Made by a program: the position numbers and the translations under genes. DNA of 38,116 nucleotides from Niastella populi (GTDB lineage Bacteria > Bacteroidota > Bacteroidia > Chitinophagales > Chitinophagaceae): NCBI RefSeq assembly GCF_002078015.1, contig NZ_LWBP01000228.1, positions 1-38,116 on the forward strand, in the 5' to 3' direction. Below the pieces are notes generated by a model, which had not been told where the DNA came from, did not search any database, and worked only from the letters and a program-made list of their open reading frames with translations. Below are positions 15,160 to 24,001 of this stretch, piece after piece (within the stretch, counting starts at the first letter, position 1; every line of letters begins with the position of its first letter).

Positions 15160-18100
15160 ATGAAAAACCATTTAATCATATTCGTACTTGCCCTGGCCTG
15201 CACAGGCTTTTCTTCAACCCGGTTGAATGCACAGGTAAAGGCTGCTTTTTCAGCCAATACCGTATCAGGTTGTTCGCCCCTGGTAGTGCAGTTCAAAGAT
15301 GAGTCAACCGGCAACCCAACCAACTGGCGGTGGGACCTCGGTAACGGTACCATCTCCCTGTTCCAGCATCCTTCTTCCGTTTATTTTGCCCCGGGCACCT
15401 ATACCGTTAAACAGGTTGTGAAAACCGCCACCGGCGCCGATTCCGTTATAAAACAACAATTCATTACCGTTTATGATAACCCGGTAGCCAACTTTGAAAC
15501 TTCCGATTCAGTAGGTTGTTTTCCCTTTCCTGTAACCTTTACCGATAAAAGCACTGTGAGCGACGGTACCATTACCGGCTGGCATTGGGATTTTGGCGAT
15601 GGTAATACATCTACCGCTACAAATCCCTCACATACCTATACCGGCACCGGAAATTATACCGTAACGTTAAAGGTTACCAGTAAGAACGGCTGCACCAAAA
15701 GCTTTAGTAAACCGCAACATATCCGAATAGCTTCCGGCGTACTGGCCGGTTTTGATTTTATGCCGGTACAAAAAAGCTGTAATGCACCACTCGATATAGA
15801 TTTCAATAACAGGTCAGTTGAGTCGGGTACGGTTTCCTATGTATGGGATTTCGGGGATGGACAAACATCCGTTGAAAAAAGCCCGCGTCATAAATATGTG
15901 TCCAATGGTGCATATACCGTTACACTGGTTGCAATAACCAATAGCGGTTGCAGGGATACCGTTAGTAAAAAGAATTTAATTGTTTTGGGAAACACGCAAA
16001 CCCAATTCAACATTCCTGCTACCGTTTGCGCCGGTGAAACATTTATTCCTGTAAATACGTCCACACCGCTGCCCGGTTCGGTACGTTGGGAGTTTGGCGA
16101 TGGCAGCAGGTCAACTGAGGCCAGCCCCAAAAAAAGTTATGCAAACGCCGCAACCTATACGATAAAACTGGTCAATTCTTTTGCGGCCTGTCCCGATTCG
16201 GTGAGCAAAACGATCACCGTATTACCCAAACCTGTAGCGTCTTTTACAAGCGACCGCACGTATTCGTGCAGTGTGCCGGCCGCCATTCAGTTCACCAATA
16301 CAACCAGCGGAAGTGTGAACCAGCGCTGGGATTTTGGCGATGGCAGCACGAGCACCGCAGCCAATCCGGAACATACATACACTTCGTTTGGAAAGTATAC
16401 GGTAAAGCTTGTAGTAACGGGCAGCAATGGTTGTACAGATTCTGTTGTTAAAAAAGAGATCATTCATGTTATCCGCCCGCAGGTGCAGATCAATAACCTG
16501 CCGGTAAAGGGTTGCCTGCCATTTACCGTTCCGTTCACCGCTACCGTAAAAGTGGCTGACCCGCTGGTTGCTTATCGCTGGGATTTTGGCGATGGCACCG
16601 GTTCAACACAAGCAGCGCCGGTTAAAACATATACGCAGGAAGGAAGTTATACCGTAAAGCTGGTGATCACCACAGCCAGTGGTTGTACCGATTCGGTTGT
16701 TGTACGGAATGGGGTAGAGGCCGCTTCGCGCCCCAGGGCTGATTTCACAGCTACACCGCGTGAAGTATGCCGCAGCCAGGCCATTCAGTTTATAAACCAA
16801 AGCAGCCCTGCTGATCAGTGGCTGTGGATTTATGGAGATGGCGGCCATTCGACGGAAAAACAACCTTCGAACAGATATGGTGACACGGGCTATTTTAAAG
16901 TGACCCTGATTGTAACGAACAAGGGCTGCTCCGATACCATGATCAGGCCCAACTATGTTCGTATCTATCCACCTGTTGCGCGTTTTGCGGTAAGAATGAA
17001 TTGTGCCGACAAATACCAGCGCACGTTTACCGATAGCTCCATTGCCGCACAATCGTGGCACTGGGACCTGGGCGATGGTACTACCAGTAACAATAAATCA
17101 CCTGTTCACCGTTACACGGCTACAGGCAACTACCGGGTAAAACTCGTTGTTACCAACAACGGTTGTGTTGACAGTATGGTTCAGCAGGTGATCATTGCCG
17201 ATGAGCACCCCGGATTTGATGCCGATAAAAAAGAATTGTGCGCCCGCGAAAAACTTACATTTACCGCTAATAATTATAAACCCGCCAACATCATCGGTAT
17301 GGTATGGCATTTTGGCGATGGTGTTGTGAGCAATATGCCCGGAACAATTACCCATAGCTATAAGCGCTCTGGTAATTACCGGATATCATTGGTTTATACA
17401 GATGTAAATGGCTGTATCGATTCCGTTGTTAAACAGCAATACATAAGGGTGAACGGCCCGGCAGCAGCATTCGAGGCCATGAATGAAAAGATCTGTATTG
17501 ATAAAACAGCCACTTTCAAAGATCTGTCTGAAACCGATGGCATACACCCCATTACTAAATGGGACTGGGTGTATGGCGATGGAAAAGAAGCATCTTATAC
17601 CGCCGCTCCCTTCACCCATTTGTATGAGAATGGCGGCACCTATACGGTTTCATTGAGGGTTACCGATAGCAGGGGTTGTACCGATAGCTACTCCCGTGCC
17701 GCCGCCATCAGTATTTCGAACCCCAAAGCATCATTTACTACAGCCGATACCAGTTCATGCCCCGGTAAACCTGTTAATTTCAATAATACGTCAACCGGCA
17801 ACAACCTGCAGTATAGCTGGAGCTTTGGCGATGGCAAAACAGGTGCACAACGATCGCCGGCACATCAATATGTACAGGATGGTTTGTATACCGTTAACCT
17901 CATGATCGCCGACCCTATTGGTTGCCGCGACAGTATCAAACGTGTTGAATATATAAAGATCGCTACGCCGATAGCCGGTTTTACCATGTCAGATTCCGTG
18001 GGAAGCTGTCCGCCCCTTGAAGTGAAGTTCACCAGTTCGGCCAGGAACTATGTTTCACTTGGCTGGGATTTCGGGGATGGTTCTACTTCAACGCTCGAGC

Positions 18101-19953
18101 ACCCGGTTCACTTTTACAATATACCGGGAGAATACACTGCTACGCAAACGGTGATTGCGCCGGGTGGTTGTATTGCTACCAGGTCAAGGAAAGTGATCGT
18201 AAAAGGACCTAAGGGCGAGTTTACCTACAACCCAACCACCGGTTGCATGCCGCTCACGGTTCAGTTCAACGGTTCAGGAAATGGCATTAAATCATACATC
18301 TGGGATTTCAATGATGGTAATACCAATGCCTCAACCGTTTCATCAACTGGTTATACCTACAACCTGGCCGGTAAATTCGTGCCGCGCATGATCCTGGTCG
18401 ACAGCAATGGCTGCCAGGTGCCGGTAACAGGAAAAGATACCATCAATGTAATTGGCGTTACAGCAAATGAAACACTGGATACGTACCGGCTTTGTAACAG
18501 CGGTTATATTCAGTTTACCGACAGGTCTGTTGCCAATGATTTTATAGCCGCGCACCTGTGGGATTTTGGCGATGGTACATTCAGCACGCTTGCCAGTCCA
18601 CGCCATCATTTTACAACCGCACCGGCTACCTATACCATTAAACATATGGTAACAACCGCCAATGGTTGTAAAGATGCGGCTACCCTTGTCGATACCATAA
18701 AAATATACAAAACACCAAAGGTGGCCATAGCCGGCGATAAAGAGGCCTGTATGCCCGGTGAGCTGAATTTCAATGCCGATGTTACCGGCGATAACAACCA
18801 TCTTACAAAGCGCTGGTTGTTGGGGAACGGCCAAACGGCCGACGGAGTGAATACCGTTAAACAAAGGTACAATGCTGCGGGTACATACCAGGTGCAGCTG
18901 CAAACGGTTTACCATGATTATTGTTATGATACCGCCCGCCGGGAGGTGAACATCTGGCCGCTGCCCAATACGTTTGCGGGTAACGATGCCGTGGTTTGTT
19001 TGGGCTCGCCTGTTATGTTGCAGGCATCAGGCGCGGTACAATATACCTGGCAAAGCACACCCGATATTTCATGTACGCAATGCGCTACCCCGTTAATAAA
19101 CCCGTTGACCAATACAACCTACGTGGTAACCGGCGTATCGGATAAAGGATGTGTAAAGAACGACACCGTATCTGTTAGGGTACGTCAGCCATTTACGGTA
19201 AAGGTGCTTCCCGGCGATACGCTTTGCGCAGGCGAACAGATGCGTTTAGGCGCTGCCGGTGCCGACCAGTATCAATGGCTGCCTTCAACCGGTTTAGACA
19301 ATGCGCATATTGCTTCACCCAAAGCTTCGCCATCGGCCACAACCGCGTATACAGTTGTAGGAAAGGATAATGACAATTGCTTTACCGATACCGGCCATGT
19401 AACCGTGAAAGTATATCCCATACCGAAAATATTTGCAGGTAACGATACCACTGTTAATACAGGTAATGCCATCAGGTTATCGCCGGCATATTCGCAGGAT
19501 GTTACCACATTCAACTGGGCTCCATCGGGTGGGTTGAGCTGTACGAACTGCGCAACCCCAACGGCCGATGTAAAAGGAAGCGCTACCTACCGGCTGACCG
19601 CAACCAACCAGGGCGGCTGCGTGGCATCTGATGACATTACCATCACGTCGGTATGTAATGGCGATAACTGGTTTGTTCCAAATACTTTCTCACCCAATGG
19701 CGATGGCGTGAACGATGTTTTCTATGTACGCGGCAAAGGCATTTACAACATACATGCATTACGCATCTTCAACCGCTGGGGCCAGCAGGTATTTGAGAAA
19801 AGGAATTTTAACGCCAATGATGCTGCCGCCGGCTGGGATGGAAAGATCAATGGTAAGGTGGCCGATATGGATGTATATGTGTATATCGTAGATATCATTT
19901 GTGATAATTCAACCATAGTGCCTTACAAGGGAAATGTGGCGCTTATCAGATAG
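15160..19953 (+). CDS. Giant PKD-repeat protein with gliding-motility/T9SS type B C-terminal domain
   Basis: A 1597-aa exported protein. A signal peptide (HLIIFVLALACTGFSSTRLNAQ) is followed by about 15 PKD-type beta-sandwich repeats, counted by their WDFGDG-like motifs; variants include WIYGDG, WVYGDG, WDFNDG and WLLGNG. Nearly every repeat has one Cys near its start (GCSPL, GCFPF, CNAPL) and one in an NGC or similar motif near its end, suggesting one disulfide per repeat. Three further Ig-like units (about residues 1260-1490) share a CTQCATP/CTNCATP pattern. The last 95 residues are a CHU_C-type module (FVPNTFSPNGDGVNDVF ... LRIFNRWGQQVFEK ... GWDGKINGK ... YKGNVALIR), the type B sorting signal of type IX secretion. 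The product is expected at the cell surface as an adhesin or scaffold. The PorP/SprF gene 51 bp downstream is its usual partner. Confidence 0.93.
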   Translation: MKNHLIIFVLALACTGFSSTRLNAQVKAAFSANTVSGCSPLVVQFKDESTGNPTNWRWDLGNGTISLFQHPSSVYFAPGTYTVKQVVKTATGADSVIKQQFITVYDNPVANFETSDSVGCFPFPVTFTDKSTVSDGTITGWHWDFGDGNTSTATNPSHTYTGTGNYTVTLKVTSKNGCTKSFSKPQHIRIASGVLAGFDFMPVQKSCNAPLDIDFNNRSVESGTVSYVWDFGDGQTSVEKSPRHKYVSNGAYTVTLVAITNSGCRDTVSKKNLIVLGNTQTQFNIPATVCAGETFIPVNTSTPLPGSVRWEFGDGSRSTEASPKKSYANAATYTIKLVNSFAACPDSVSKTITVLPKPVASFTSDRTYSCSVPAAIQFTNTTSGSVNQRWDFGDGSTSTAANPEHTYTSFGKYTVKLVVTGSNGCTDSVVKKEIIHVIRPQVQINNLPVKGCLPFTVPFTATVKVADPLVAYRWDFGDGTGSTQAAPVKTYTQEGSYTVKLVITTASGCTDSVVVRNGVEAASRPRADFTATPREVCRSQAIQFINQSSPADQWLWIYGDGGHSTEKQPSNRYGDTGYFKVTLIVTNKGCSDTMIRPNYVRIYPPVARFAVRMNCADKYQRTFTDSSIAAQSWHWDLGDGTTSNNKSPVHRYTATGNYRVKLVVTNNGCVDSMVQQVIIADEHPGFDADKKELCAREKLTFTANNYKPANIIGMVWHFGDGVVSNMPGTITHSYKRSGNYRISLVYTDVNGCIDSVVKQQYIRVNGPAAAFEAMNEKICIDKTATFKDLSETDGIHPITKWDWVYGDGKEASYTAAPFTHLYENGGTYTVSLRVTDSRGCTDSYSRAAAISISNPKASFTTADTSSCPGKPVNFNNTSTGNNLQYSWSFGDGKTGAQRSPAHQYVQDGLYTVNLMIADPIGCRDSIKRVEYIKIATPIAGFTMSDSVGSCPPLEVKFTSSARNYVSLGWDFGDGSTSTLEHPVHFYNIPGEYTATQTVIAPGGCIATRSRKVIVKGPKGEFTYNPTTGCMPLTVQFNGSGNGIKSYIWDFNDGNTNASTVSSTGYTYNLAGKFVPRMILVDSNGCQVPVTGKDTINVIGVTANETLDTYRLCNSGYIQFTDRSVANDFIAAHLWDFGDGTFSTLASPRHHFTTAPATYTIKHMVTTANGCKDAATLVDTIKIYKTPKVAIAGDKEACMPGELNFNADVTGDNNHLTKRWLLGNGQTADGVNTVKQRYNAAGTYQVQLQTVYHDYCYDTARREVNIWPLPNTFAGNDAVVCLGSPVMLQASGAVQYTWQSTPDISCTQCATPLINPLTNTTYVVTGVSDKGCVKNDTVSVRVRQPFTVKVLPGDTLCAGEQMRLGAAGADQYQWLPSTGLDNAHIASPKASPSATTAYTVVGKDNDNCFTDTGHVTVKVYPIPKIFAGNDTTVNTGNAIRLSPAYSQDVTTFNWAPSGGLSCTNCATPTADVKGSATYRLTATNQGGCVASDDITITSVCNGDNWFVPNTFSPNGDGVNDVFYVRGKGIYNIHALRIFNRWGQQVFEKRNFNANDAAAGWDGKINGKVADMDVYVYIVDIICDNSTIVPYKGNVALIR

Positions 19954-20004
19954 TTGACGGGTTGATAAATATTAAAATCCTGAAATTCCTTCAATATCCA
20001 GACT

Positions 20005-21033
20005 ATGAAAAACCTATTTAAAAAAGCTGTAACTGCATTTGCTGTGTTGGCAACATTGTCAAGCCAGGCGCAGGACCTTCACTTTTCACAATTCTTTGAA
20101 GCGCCGTTGTTGCGCAATCCTTCCCTGGCGGGTATCTTTACCGGCGACATTCGCGTACAGGGCGTTTACCGCGATCAGTGGAACAGTTTTACCAACGCTT
20201 ATCGCACCGGTTCGTTCAATGCCGAGTACAAAAAGCCGGTAGGTACAACCAATGATTTTATTACCGCAGGTATGCAAATGCTTTATGATAAGGCTGGAAC
20301 CGTTGGTTTAACCACCACCCAGGTATTGCCTGCATTGAACTACCATAAATCGTTAAGCAATGATAAGGTGGAATTTTTATCATTGGGTTTTATGGGTGGT
20401 CTTATTCACAAGAGCATCGATGTTACGAAAATGACCACCAATAACCAATACAATGGCGGCTGGAACCCAACGGCAGCTACCGGTGAAACATTCGCCGTGC
20501 CCAATTTCAATGCCTGGGATGTATCGGTAGGTATGAGCTACAATACCACGTTTGGGATGGATGGCATGAACAGCTTGTTCGCTGGTGTTGCAATGCATCA
20601 TTTAAATAAACCAAAGAACTCGTTTTATCGCGATGCCACTACCGAGCTGAACAAGAAACTGGTTTTTTCAACCGGTATGAAATGGCAGGTGAACGACTTC
20701 TCCTATTTTACCCTGCATGCCGACCATTCGCAACAGGGTACTATAAAAGAAACAATTGCCGGCGGGTTATATTCATACAATACCGGCAGTTTTGCAGATG
20801 ATGCAGCCTGTGTATTGCACTTCGGCGGTTTTTTACGCTGGAAGGATGCGTTTATTCCTGTAGTAAAGGTCGATATGCGGTCTTTATCGCTGGCGCTGAG
20901 CTATGATGTGAACGTATCGCAACTGAAAACGGCCAGCCAGGGCAGGGGAGGTTTTGAACTTTCATTATCGTATATCGGGTTTTTCGATCGCAACGATGCC
21001 GCCCGTGATGCGGTTATGTGCCCTAGATTTTAG
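20005..21033 (+). CDS. PorP/SprF-family type IX secretion membrane protein
   Basis: A 342-aa outer-membrane beta-barrel-type protein with signal peptide (KNLFKKAVTAFAVLATLSSQAQ). The family start is unmistakable: QDLHFSQFFEAPLLRNPSLAGIFTGDIRVQGVYRDQW, followed by YDKAGTVGLTTTQVLPALNYHK and the C-terminal FELSLSYIGFF. PorP/SprF proteins are needed for surface attachment of proteins with CHU_C-type domains. Many Bacteroidota genomes pair one such gene with each large type B substrate. Here it follows the PKD protein by 51 bp on the same strand, with only a short GTTGACGGGTTGATAAA word between, so an operon and a dedicated partnership are likely. The third core gliding genes (gldK-N) are not in the window. 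Confidence 0.94.
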   Translation: MKNLFKKAVTAFAVLATLSSQAQDLHFSQFFEAPLLRNPSLAGIFTGDIRVQGVYRDQWNSFTNAYRTGSFNAEYKKPVGTTNDFITAGMQMLYDKAGTVGLTTTQVLPALNYHKSLSNDKVEFLSLGFMGGLIHKSIDVTKMTTNNQYNGGWNPTAATGETFAVPNFNAWDVSVGMSYNTTFGMDGMNSLFAGVAMHHLNKPKNSFYRDATTELNKKLVFSTGMKWQVNDFSYFTLHADHSQQGTIKETIAGGLYSYNTGSFADDAACVLHFGGFLRWKDAFIPVVKVDMRSLSLALSYDVNVSQLKTASQGRGGFELSLSYIGFFDRNDAARDAVMCPRF

Positions 21034-21110
21034 CTGAAAGCTTAAAGCCGAAAGCAGAAAACCGATTTGCTTTTCGTTTTAGGCCTTTGGCCTTTAGCCT
21101 TTAGCCTTTA
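21034..21110. repeat. Mirror word array (AAAGCCGAAAGC ... GCCTTTAGCCTTT)
   Basis: After the PorP/SprF stop come CTGAAAGCTTAAAGCCGAAAGCAG words, and then GGCCTTTGGCCTTTAGCC and more copies, the inverted vocabulary. The array lies between that gene and the chitinase and contains no ORF. Confidence 0.65.
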
Positions 21111-21233
21111 ACAGGTAACCGATAAGTGATCGTATACGTGAGGCATCAATTTTATAAATGGTAATCTTTGAATGTGTACTGTACGTTACATTTACGGCAT
21201 TTCAGGCACTATTATTTACAAAACACACATTCA

Positions 21234-22355
21234 ATGGCGCGCATCGTATTACAAATTGTCTGTCTGCTTACAGTTGTCCTCAATGTTTTTGCACAGCCCC
21301 AAACAAAAAAAACGGGTAAGAAGCAGTCGCTGGCTGTTATTGCTTATTATGCCGGACCGGCTGACCGGGTTGATAGTTTTGCGGCTGAAAAGCTAACGCA
21401 TATCATCTTTAGCTTTTGCCACTTAAAAGGAAACAAACTGGCTATTGACAACGCCCGCGATACCGTAACCATTCAACGGCTGGTGGCATTGAAGAAAAGA
21501 AATCCGCAACTGAAAGTGTTATTATCCCTTGGCGGCTGGGGCGGTTGCGAAACCTGCTCCGATGTTTTTTCCACTGATAAAGGCCGCGAGGAATTTGCCC
21601 GGTCGGTAAAACACCTGCTCGATTATACAAAAACAGACGGGCTCGACCTGGATTGGGAATATCCCGCCATCCAGGGCCCTCCCGGTCATAAATTTATGCC
21701 GGAAGACAAACCCAATTTTACCCAACTGGTAACACAACTGCGCAAGGCAGTTGGTCCCAATAAAGAGATCAGTTTTGCAGCCGGTGGTTTTACCACCTTC
21801 CTCGAGCAGTCTATTGAATGGAAAAAAGTAATGCCGCTGCTCGACCGCGTAAACTTAATGACCTACGACCTGGTGCACGGTTATAGCACTGTAACCGGTC
21901 ACCATACGCCTATTTATTCAACCCCCCAACAAAAGGAGTCGGCCGACAATGCGGTTCGCTATCTGGATTCAATAGGTATTCCCCGTAACAAACTCGTGAT
22001 AGGCGCAGCCTTTTATGCACGTGTTTTCGAAAACGTCGATAGCGTCAATAATGGTTTGTACCAGTCTGGTAAATTCAAACACGGCATTCCGTTCAAGGCG
22101 TACCCCGGCGAATTAACACCGGAGAAAGGCTTTGTGTACCACTGGGACCCTGTAGCCCATGCGCCCTGGATGTATAATGCAAAGGAGAAATTATTCGTTA
22201 CGTATGACGATACAACTTCCATGCGTCTTAAAACAGCTTATGCCGTGGATCAAAAGCTCAATGGAATAATGTTCTGGCAACTGGGAGACGATACTTACTC
22301 AAATGGGTTGCTCGATGTTATCTACAATGAGAAGCTGAAAAAACAAAGTAAGTAA
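21234..22355 (+). CDS. Secreted glycoside hydrolase family 18 chitinase
   Basis: Hydrolyses beta-1,4-N-acetylglucosamine links by substrate-assisted catalysis. The start is placed at the ATG before ARIVLQIVCLLTVVLNVFAQ, a good signal peptide; the 22 residues further upstream look non-coding. The 373-aa protein is a single GH18 barrel: KVLLSLGGWGGC (residues 94-105), the catalytic DGLDLDWEYP with D138, D140 and acid/base E142 (pattern DxxDxDxE), VNLMTYDLVHGYS, LVIGAAFYARVF and GIMFWQLGDD. No chitin-binding domain and no type IX sorting domain are seen, so it is probably periplasmic or anchored otherwise. Catalytic residues are intact, so an active enzyme is expected. Confidence 0.95.
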   Translation: MARIVLQIVCLLTVVLNVFAQPQTKKTGKKQSLAVIAYYAGPADRVDSFAAEKLTHIIFSFCHLKGNKLAIDNARDTVTIQRLVALKKRNPQLKVLLSLGGWGGCETCSDVFSTDKGREEFARSVKHLLDYTKTDGLDLDWEYPAIQGPPGHKFMPEDKPNFTQLVTQLRKAVGPNKEISFAAGGFTTFLEQSIEWKKVMPLLDRVNLMTYDLVHGYSTVTGHHTPIYSTPQQKESADNAVRYLDSIGIPRNKLVIGAAFYARVFENVDSVNNGLYQSGKFKHGIPFKAYPGELTPEKGFVYHWDPVAHAPWMYNAKEKLFVTYDDTTSMRLKTAYAVDQKLNGIMFWQLGDDTYSNGLLDVIYNEKLKKQSK

Positions 22356-22405
22356 CGGAATAATGTGCTAATGAGCTAATGTGATAATTATCACATTAGC
22401 TCATT
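22356..22405. repeat. Perfect 18-bp-arm palindrome between convergent genes
   Basis: AATGAGCTAATGTGATAA (22370-22387) is followed without a loop by its exact reverse complement (22388-22405). Further GTGCTAATG words precede it. The right arm overlaps the last codons of the convergent phosphoesterase gene. It is the tightest example of the mirror arrays and may act as a bidirectional transcription end. Confidence 0.9.
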
Positions 22406-22901
22406 GTTTTCGTGGCCCCAATTCTATCACCTCACAATCTTTCATATTACTTCCGTCGATAACAAAGCGGATGAGGGTGCGCACTTTGTGCCAGCCCTGG
22501 TTGCCCGCTGCCCCGGGGTTCATATGCAGGCATTGTAGTTTATCGTCGAACATTACTTTTAAAATATGGGAGTGGCCGCAGATAAACAGTTGCGGCGGGT
22601 TAGCGGTGAGTGTTTTTTTTACAACAGCATTGTATTTGGGCGGGTAACCGCCGATGTGTGTCATATATACCTGCACGCCTTCACAGGTAAACCGAAGGCT
22701 TTCGGGATAAACACTACGGATATCCTGCGCATCGATATTGCCATAAACGCCTTTCAGTGGTTTGAAAGCCGCGAGCTTGTTCGCTACATCTATATTCCCG
22801 AAATCACCGGCATGCCAGATCTCATCGCAGTTGTCAAAATGTTTGAAAACCGCGTCATCAAGATAGCTGTGCGTGTCGGAGATTAAACCTATTCTTTTCA
22901 T
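22401..22901 (-). CDS. Metallophosphoesterase, YfcE/MJ0936 type
   Basis: A small cytoplasmic calcineurin-like phosphodiesterase of 166 aa. The start is placed at the ATG before KRIGLISDTHSYLDD, so that the first beta strand begins the protein; the longer frame adds only eight residues (MLTGRSLF). Metal-binding motifs are all present: SDTHSYLDD (D9, H11), HAGDFGN, YGNIDAQD (the GN motif), MTHIGGYPP and ICGHSH, with NPGAAG near the end. These match the YfcE group, which acts on phosphodiesters in vitro with no agreed substrate. It is convergent with the chitinase gene and 118 bp downstream of the SRPBCC gene on the same strand. Confidence 0.9.
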   Translation of the reverse strand: MKRIGLISDTHSYLDDAVFKHFDNCDEIWHAGDFGNIDVANKLAAFKPLKGVYGNIDAQDIRSVYPESLRFTCEGVQVYMTHIGGYPPKYNAVVKKTLTANPPQLFICGHSHILKVMFDDKLQCLHMNPGAAGNQGWHKVRTLIRFVIDGSNMKDCEVIELGPRKQ

Positions 22902-22925
22902 AAATAACGATCTGCCGGTAAGCAT

Positions 22926-23018
22926 GAAGCTTTTTCACCTTTATCAACTCTTTCACCTTTTCAATCCTGCCTCGTCAACGTGTTAACTCGTCAACTAGTG
23001 AAGTCGTCAACTCGTTAA
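22926..23018. repeat. GTCAACTCGTTAAC word array
   Basis: Between the SRPBCC stop and the phosphoesterase start the plus strand reads CTTTATCAACTCTTTCACC, then CGTCAACGTGTTAACTCGTC and further copies. Only the right-hand (GTCAAC) polarity is present; no mirror arm was found in this gap. Confidence 0.7.
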
Positions 23019-23459
23019 CTAAACCCAGGCACTTTCTTCTTCAGCTAATTTCTTAATGGTATCCAGCGTTTCTACCCAATTCTTTTCGGCATGGGCAAAC
23101 AACATTTGCGATGCGAAATTGCTTTGTGTCAATTGTAATAGTACACCGTTTGCCTCCGGTGTTATGATGAATGTAATATCTGAATAGTTTTCAGGAACGT
23201 CTTCCGTAGCAGAAAATACGCTCCAGTAGTTGTAGGAAAGCTTTTTTGCCGGCTCAAAATGCAATAGGGTGCCTTTATCCTTTACTTCTTTATCCTTATA
23301 AACGAAGGTGAACGCGATCTCACTGTTTACCTGCCAGTCGGTAACCATCTGTACGCCCAGCCACTGTTCTATGTACCGGTTATCGGTTAAAATGTTCCAT
23401 ACTTTCTCGGGGGAAGCGTCAATATGTCGTTCTTTGGTAAGGATTAAGCTCTTTTTCAT
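23019..23459 (-). CDS. SRPBCC / AHSA1-family protein
   Basis: A 146-aa START-like fold protein, probably a small-ligand-binding protein. The frame could start 50 residues earlier, but the ATG before KKSLILTKERHIDASPEKVWNILTDNRYIEQWLG gives the standard AHSA1 N terminus. The upstream extension lacks family character and covers a plausible promoter (TTG, 18 bp, TATCTTG on the minus strand). Other marks are FTFVYKDKEVKDKGTLLHFEPAKKLSYNYWS and a C-terminal helix (HAEKNWVETLDTIKKLAEE). The ligand is unknown; in this phylum such proteins are numerous and scattered. Confidence 0.85.
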   Translation of the reverse strand: MKKSLILTKERHIDASPEKVWNILTDNRYIEQWLGVQMVTDWQVNSEIAFTFVYKDKEVKDKGTLLHFEPAKKLSYNYWSVFSATEDVPENYSDITFIITPEANGVLLQLTQSNFASQMLFAHAEKNWVETLDTIKKLAEEESAWV

Positions 23460-24001
23460 CTGTAGTTTTTTATTATTTATAGCCGGAGGTGCAAGATAAG
23501 GCGCAGGCACAAATGGCAATGTGCTAAATGCCTTAAAAATTTCAACATTCGGCCGGTTTCCCGGCTTTCGGTAATTTCCGGACTGAATTTCCAAATTCGT
23601 GAATTTCAATGAAATGATTTATTAACTTTATATTATAACTGCTTTTGTGTTTTTCGTAGCAGCGGGGATGCCGGTAATTCGGGTACTTCCAGGCTAATGC
23701 ATTATCACAATAGCATAACTTGTTCCGCTTTGCGGGATAATCATATTAGCACATTAGCTTGCCATGCCATTCTTTCGCAATTTTACCTATTGGATAGATA
23801 AGCGGAGCTGGAAATATGTATTTCTGCTCAAAACCCTCGAATTGTCCCTATAAGGCCATCCGCTATTAAAACTATATAGTTTTTCCATTGAAATGTTGCT
23901 TTTGTGCATTAGCATGGGAGCGAAGATGCCAACACACGGAGGCTTCGGTCCTAATGAATTATCACATTAGCATATTAGCAAATTATCAAATTAGTTTTTC
24001 T
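23460..24001. other. Long divergent gap upstream of homogentisate dioxygenase
   Basis: This gap of about 540 bases has no credible gene. It holds GCATTATCACAATAGC and ATATTAGCACATTAGC words (about 23695-23760) and TTATCACATTAGCATATTAGC words just before the hmgA start (23953-23993), both mostly of right-hand polarity. It also has a 16-bp palindrome at 23868-23883. No clear TAnnTTTG box was found for hmgA. The ORF extension from 23888 runs through this repeat sequence and is not protein-like. Confidence 0.6.
23868..23883. promoter_or_regulatory. 16-bp palindrome upstream of hmgA, possible operator
   Basis: AAAACTATATAGTTTT is perfectly self-complementary and lies 118 bases before the hmgA ATG. 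Size and symmetry fit a dimeric regulator site, but no bound regulator is indicated by the sequence. Confidence 0.4.

Noticed and set aside
16603-17061. Long minus-strand ORFs inside the PKD gene
   Set aside because: They are shadows of the repeat-rich coding strand, with low-quality compositions and no motifs.
23888-24001. N-terminal extension of homogentisate dioxygenase
   Set aside because: It runs through repeat sequence and lacks family similarity; the usual N terminus starts at 24002.
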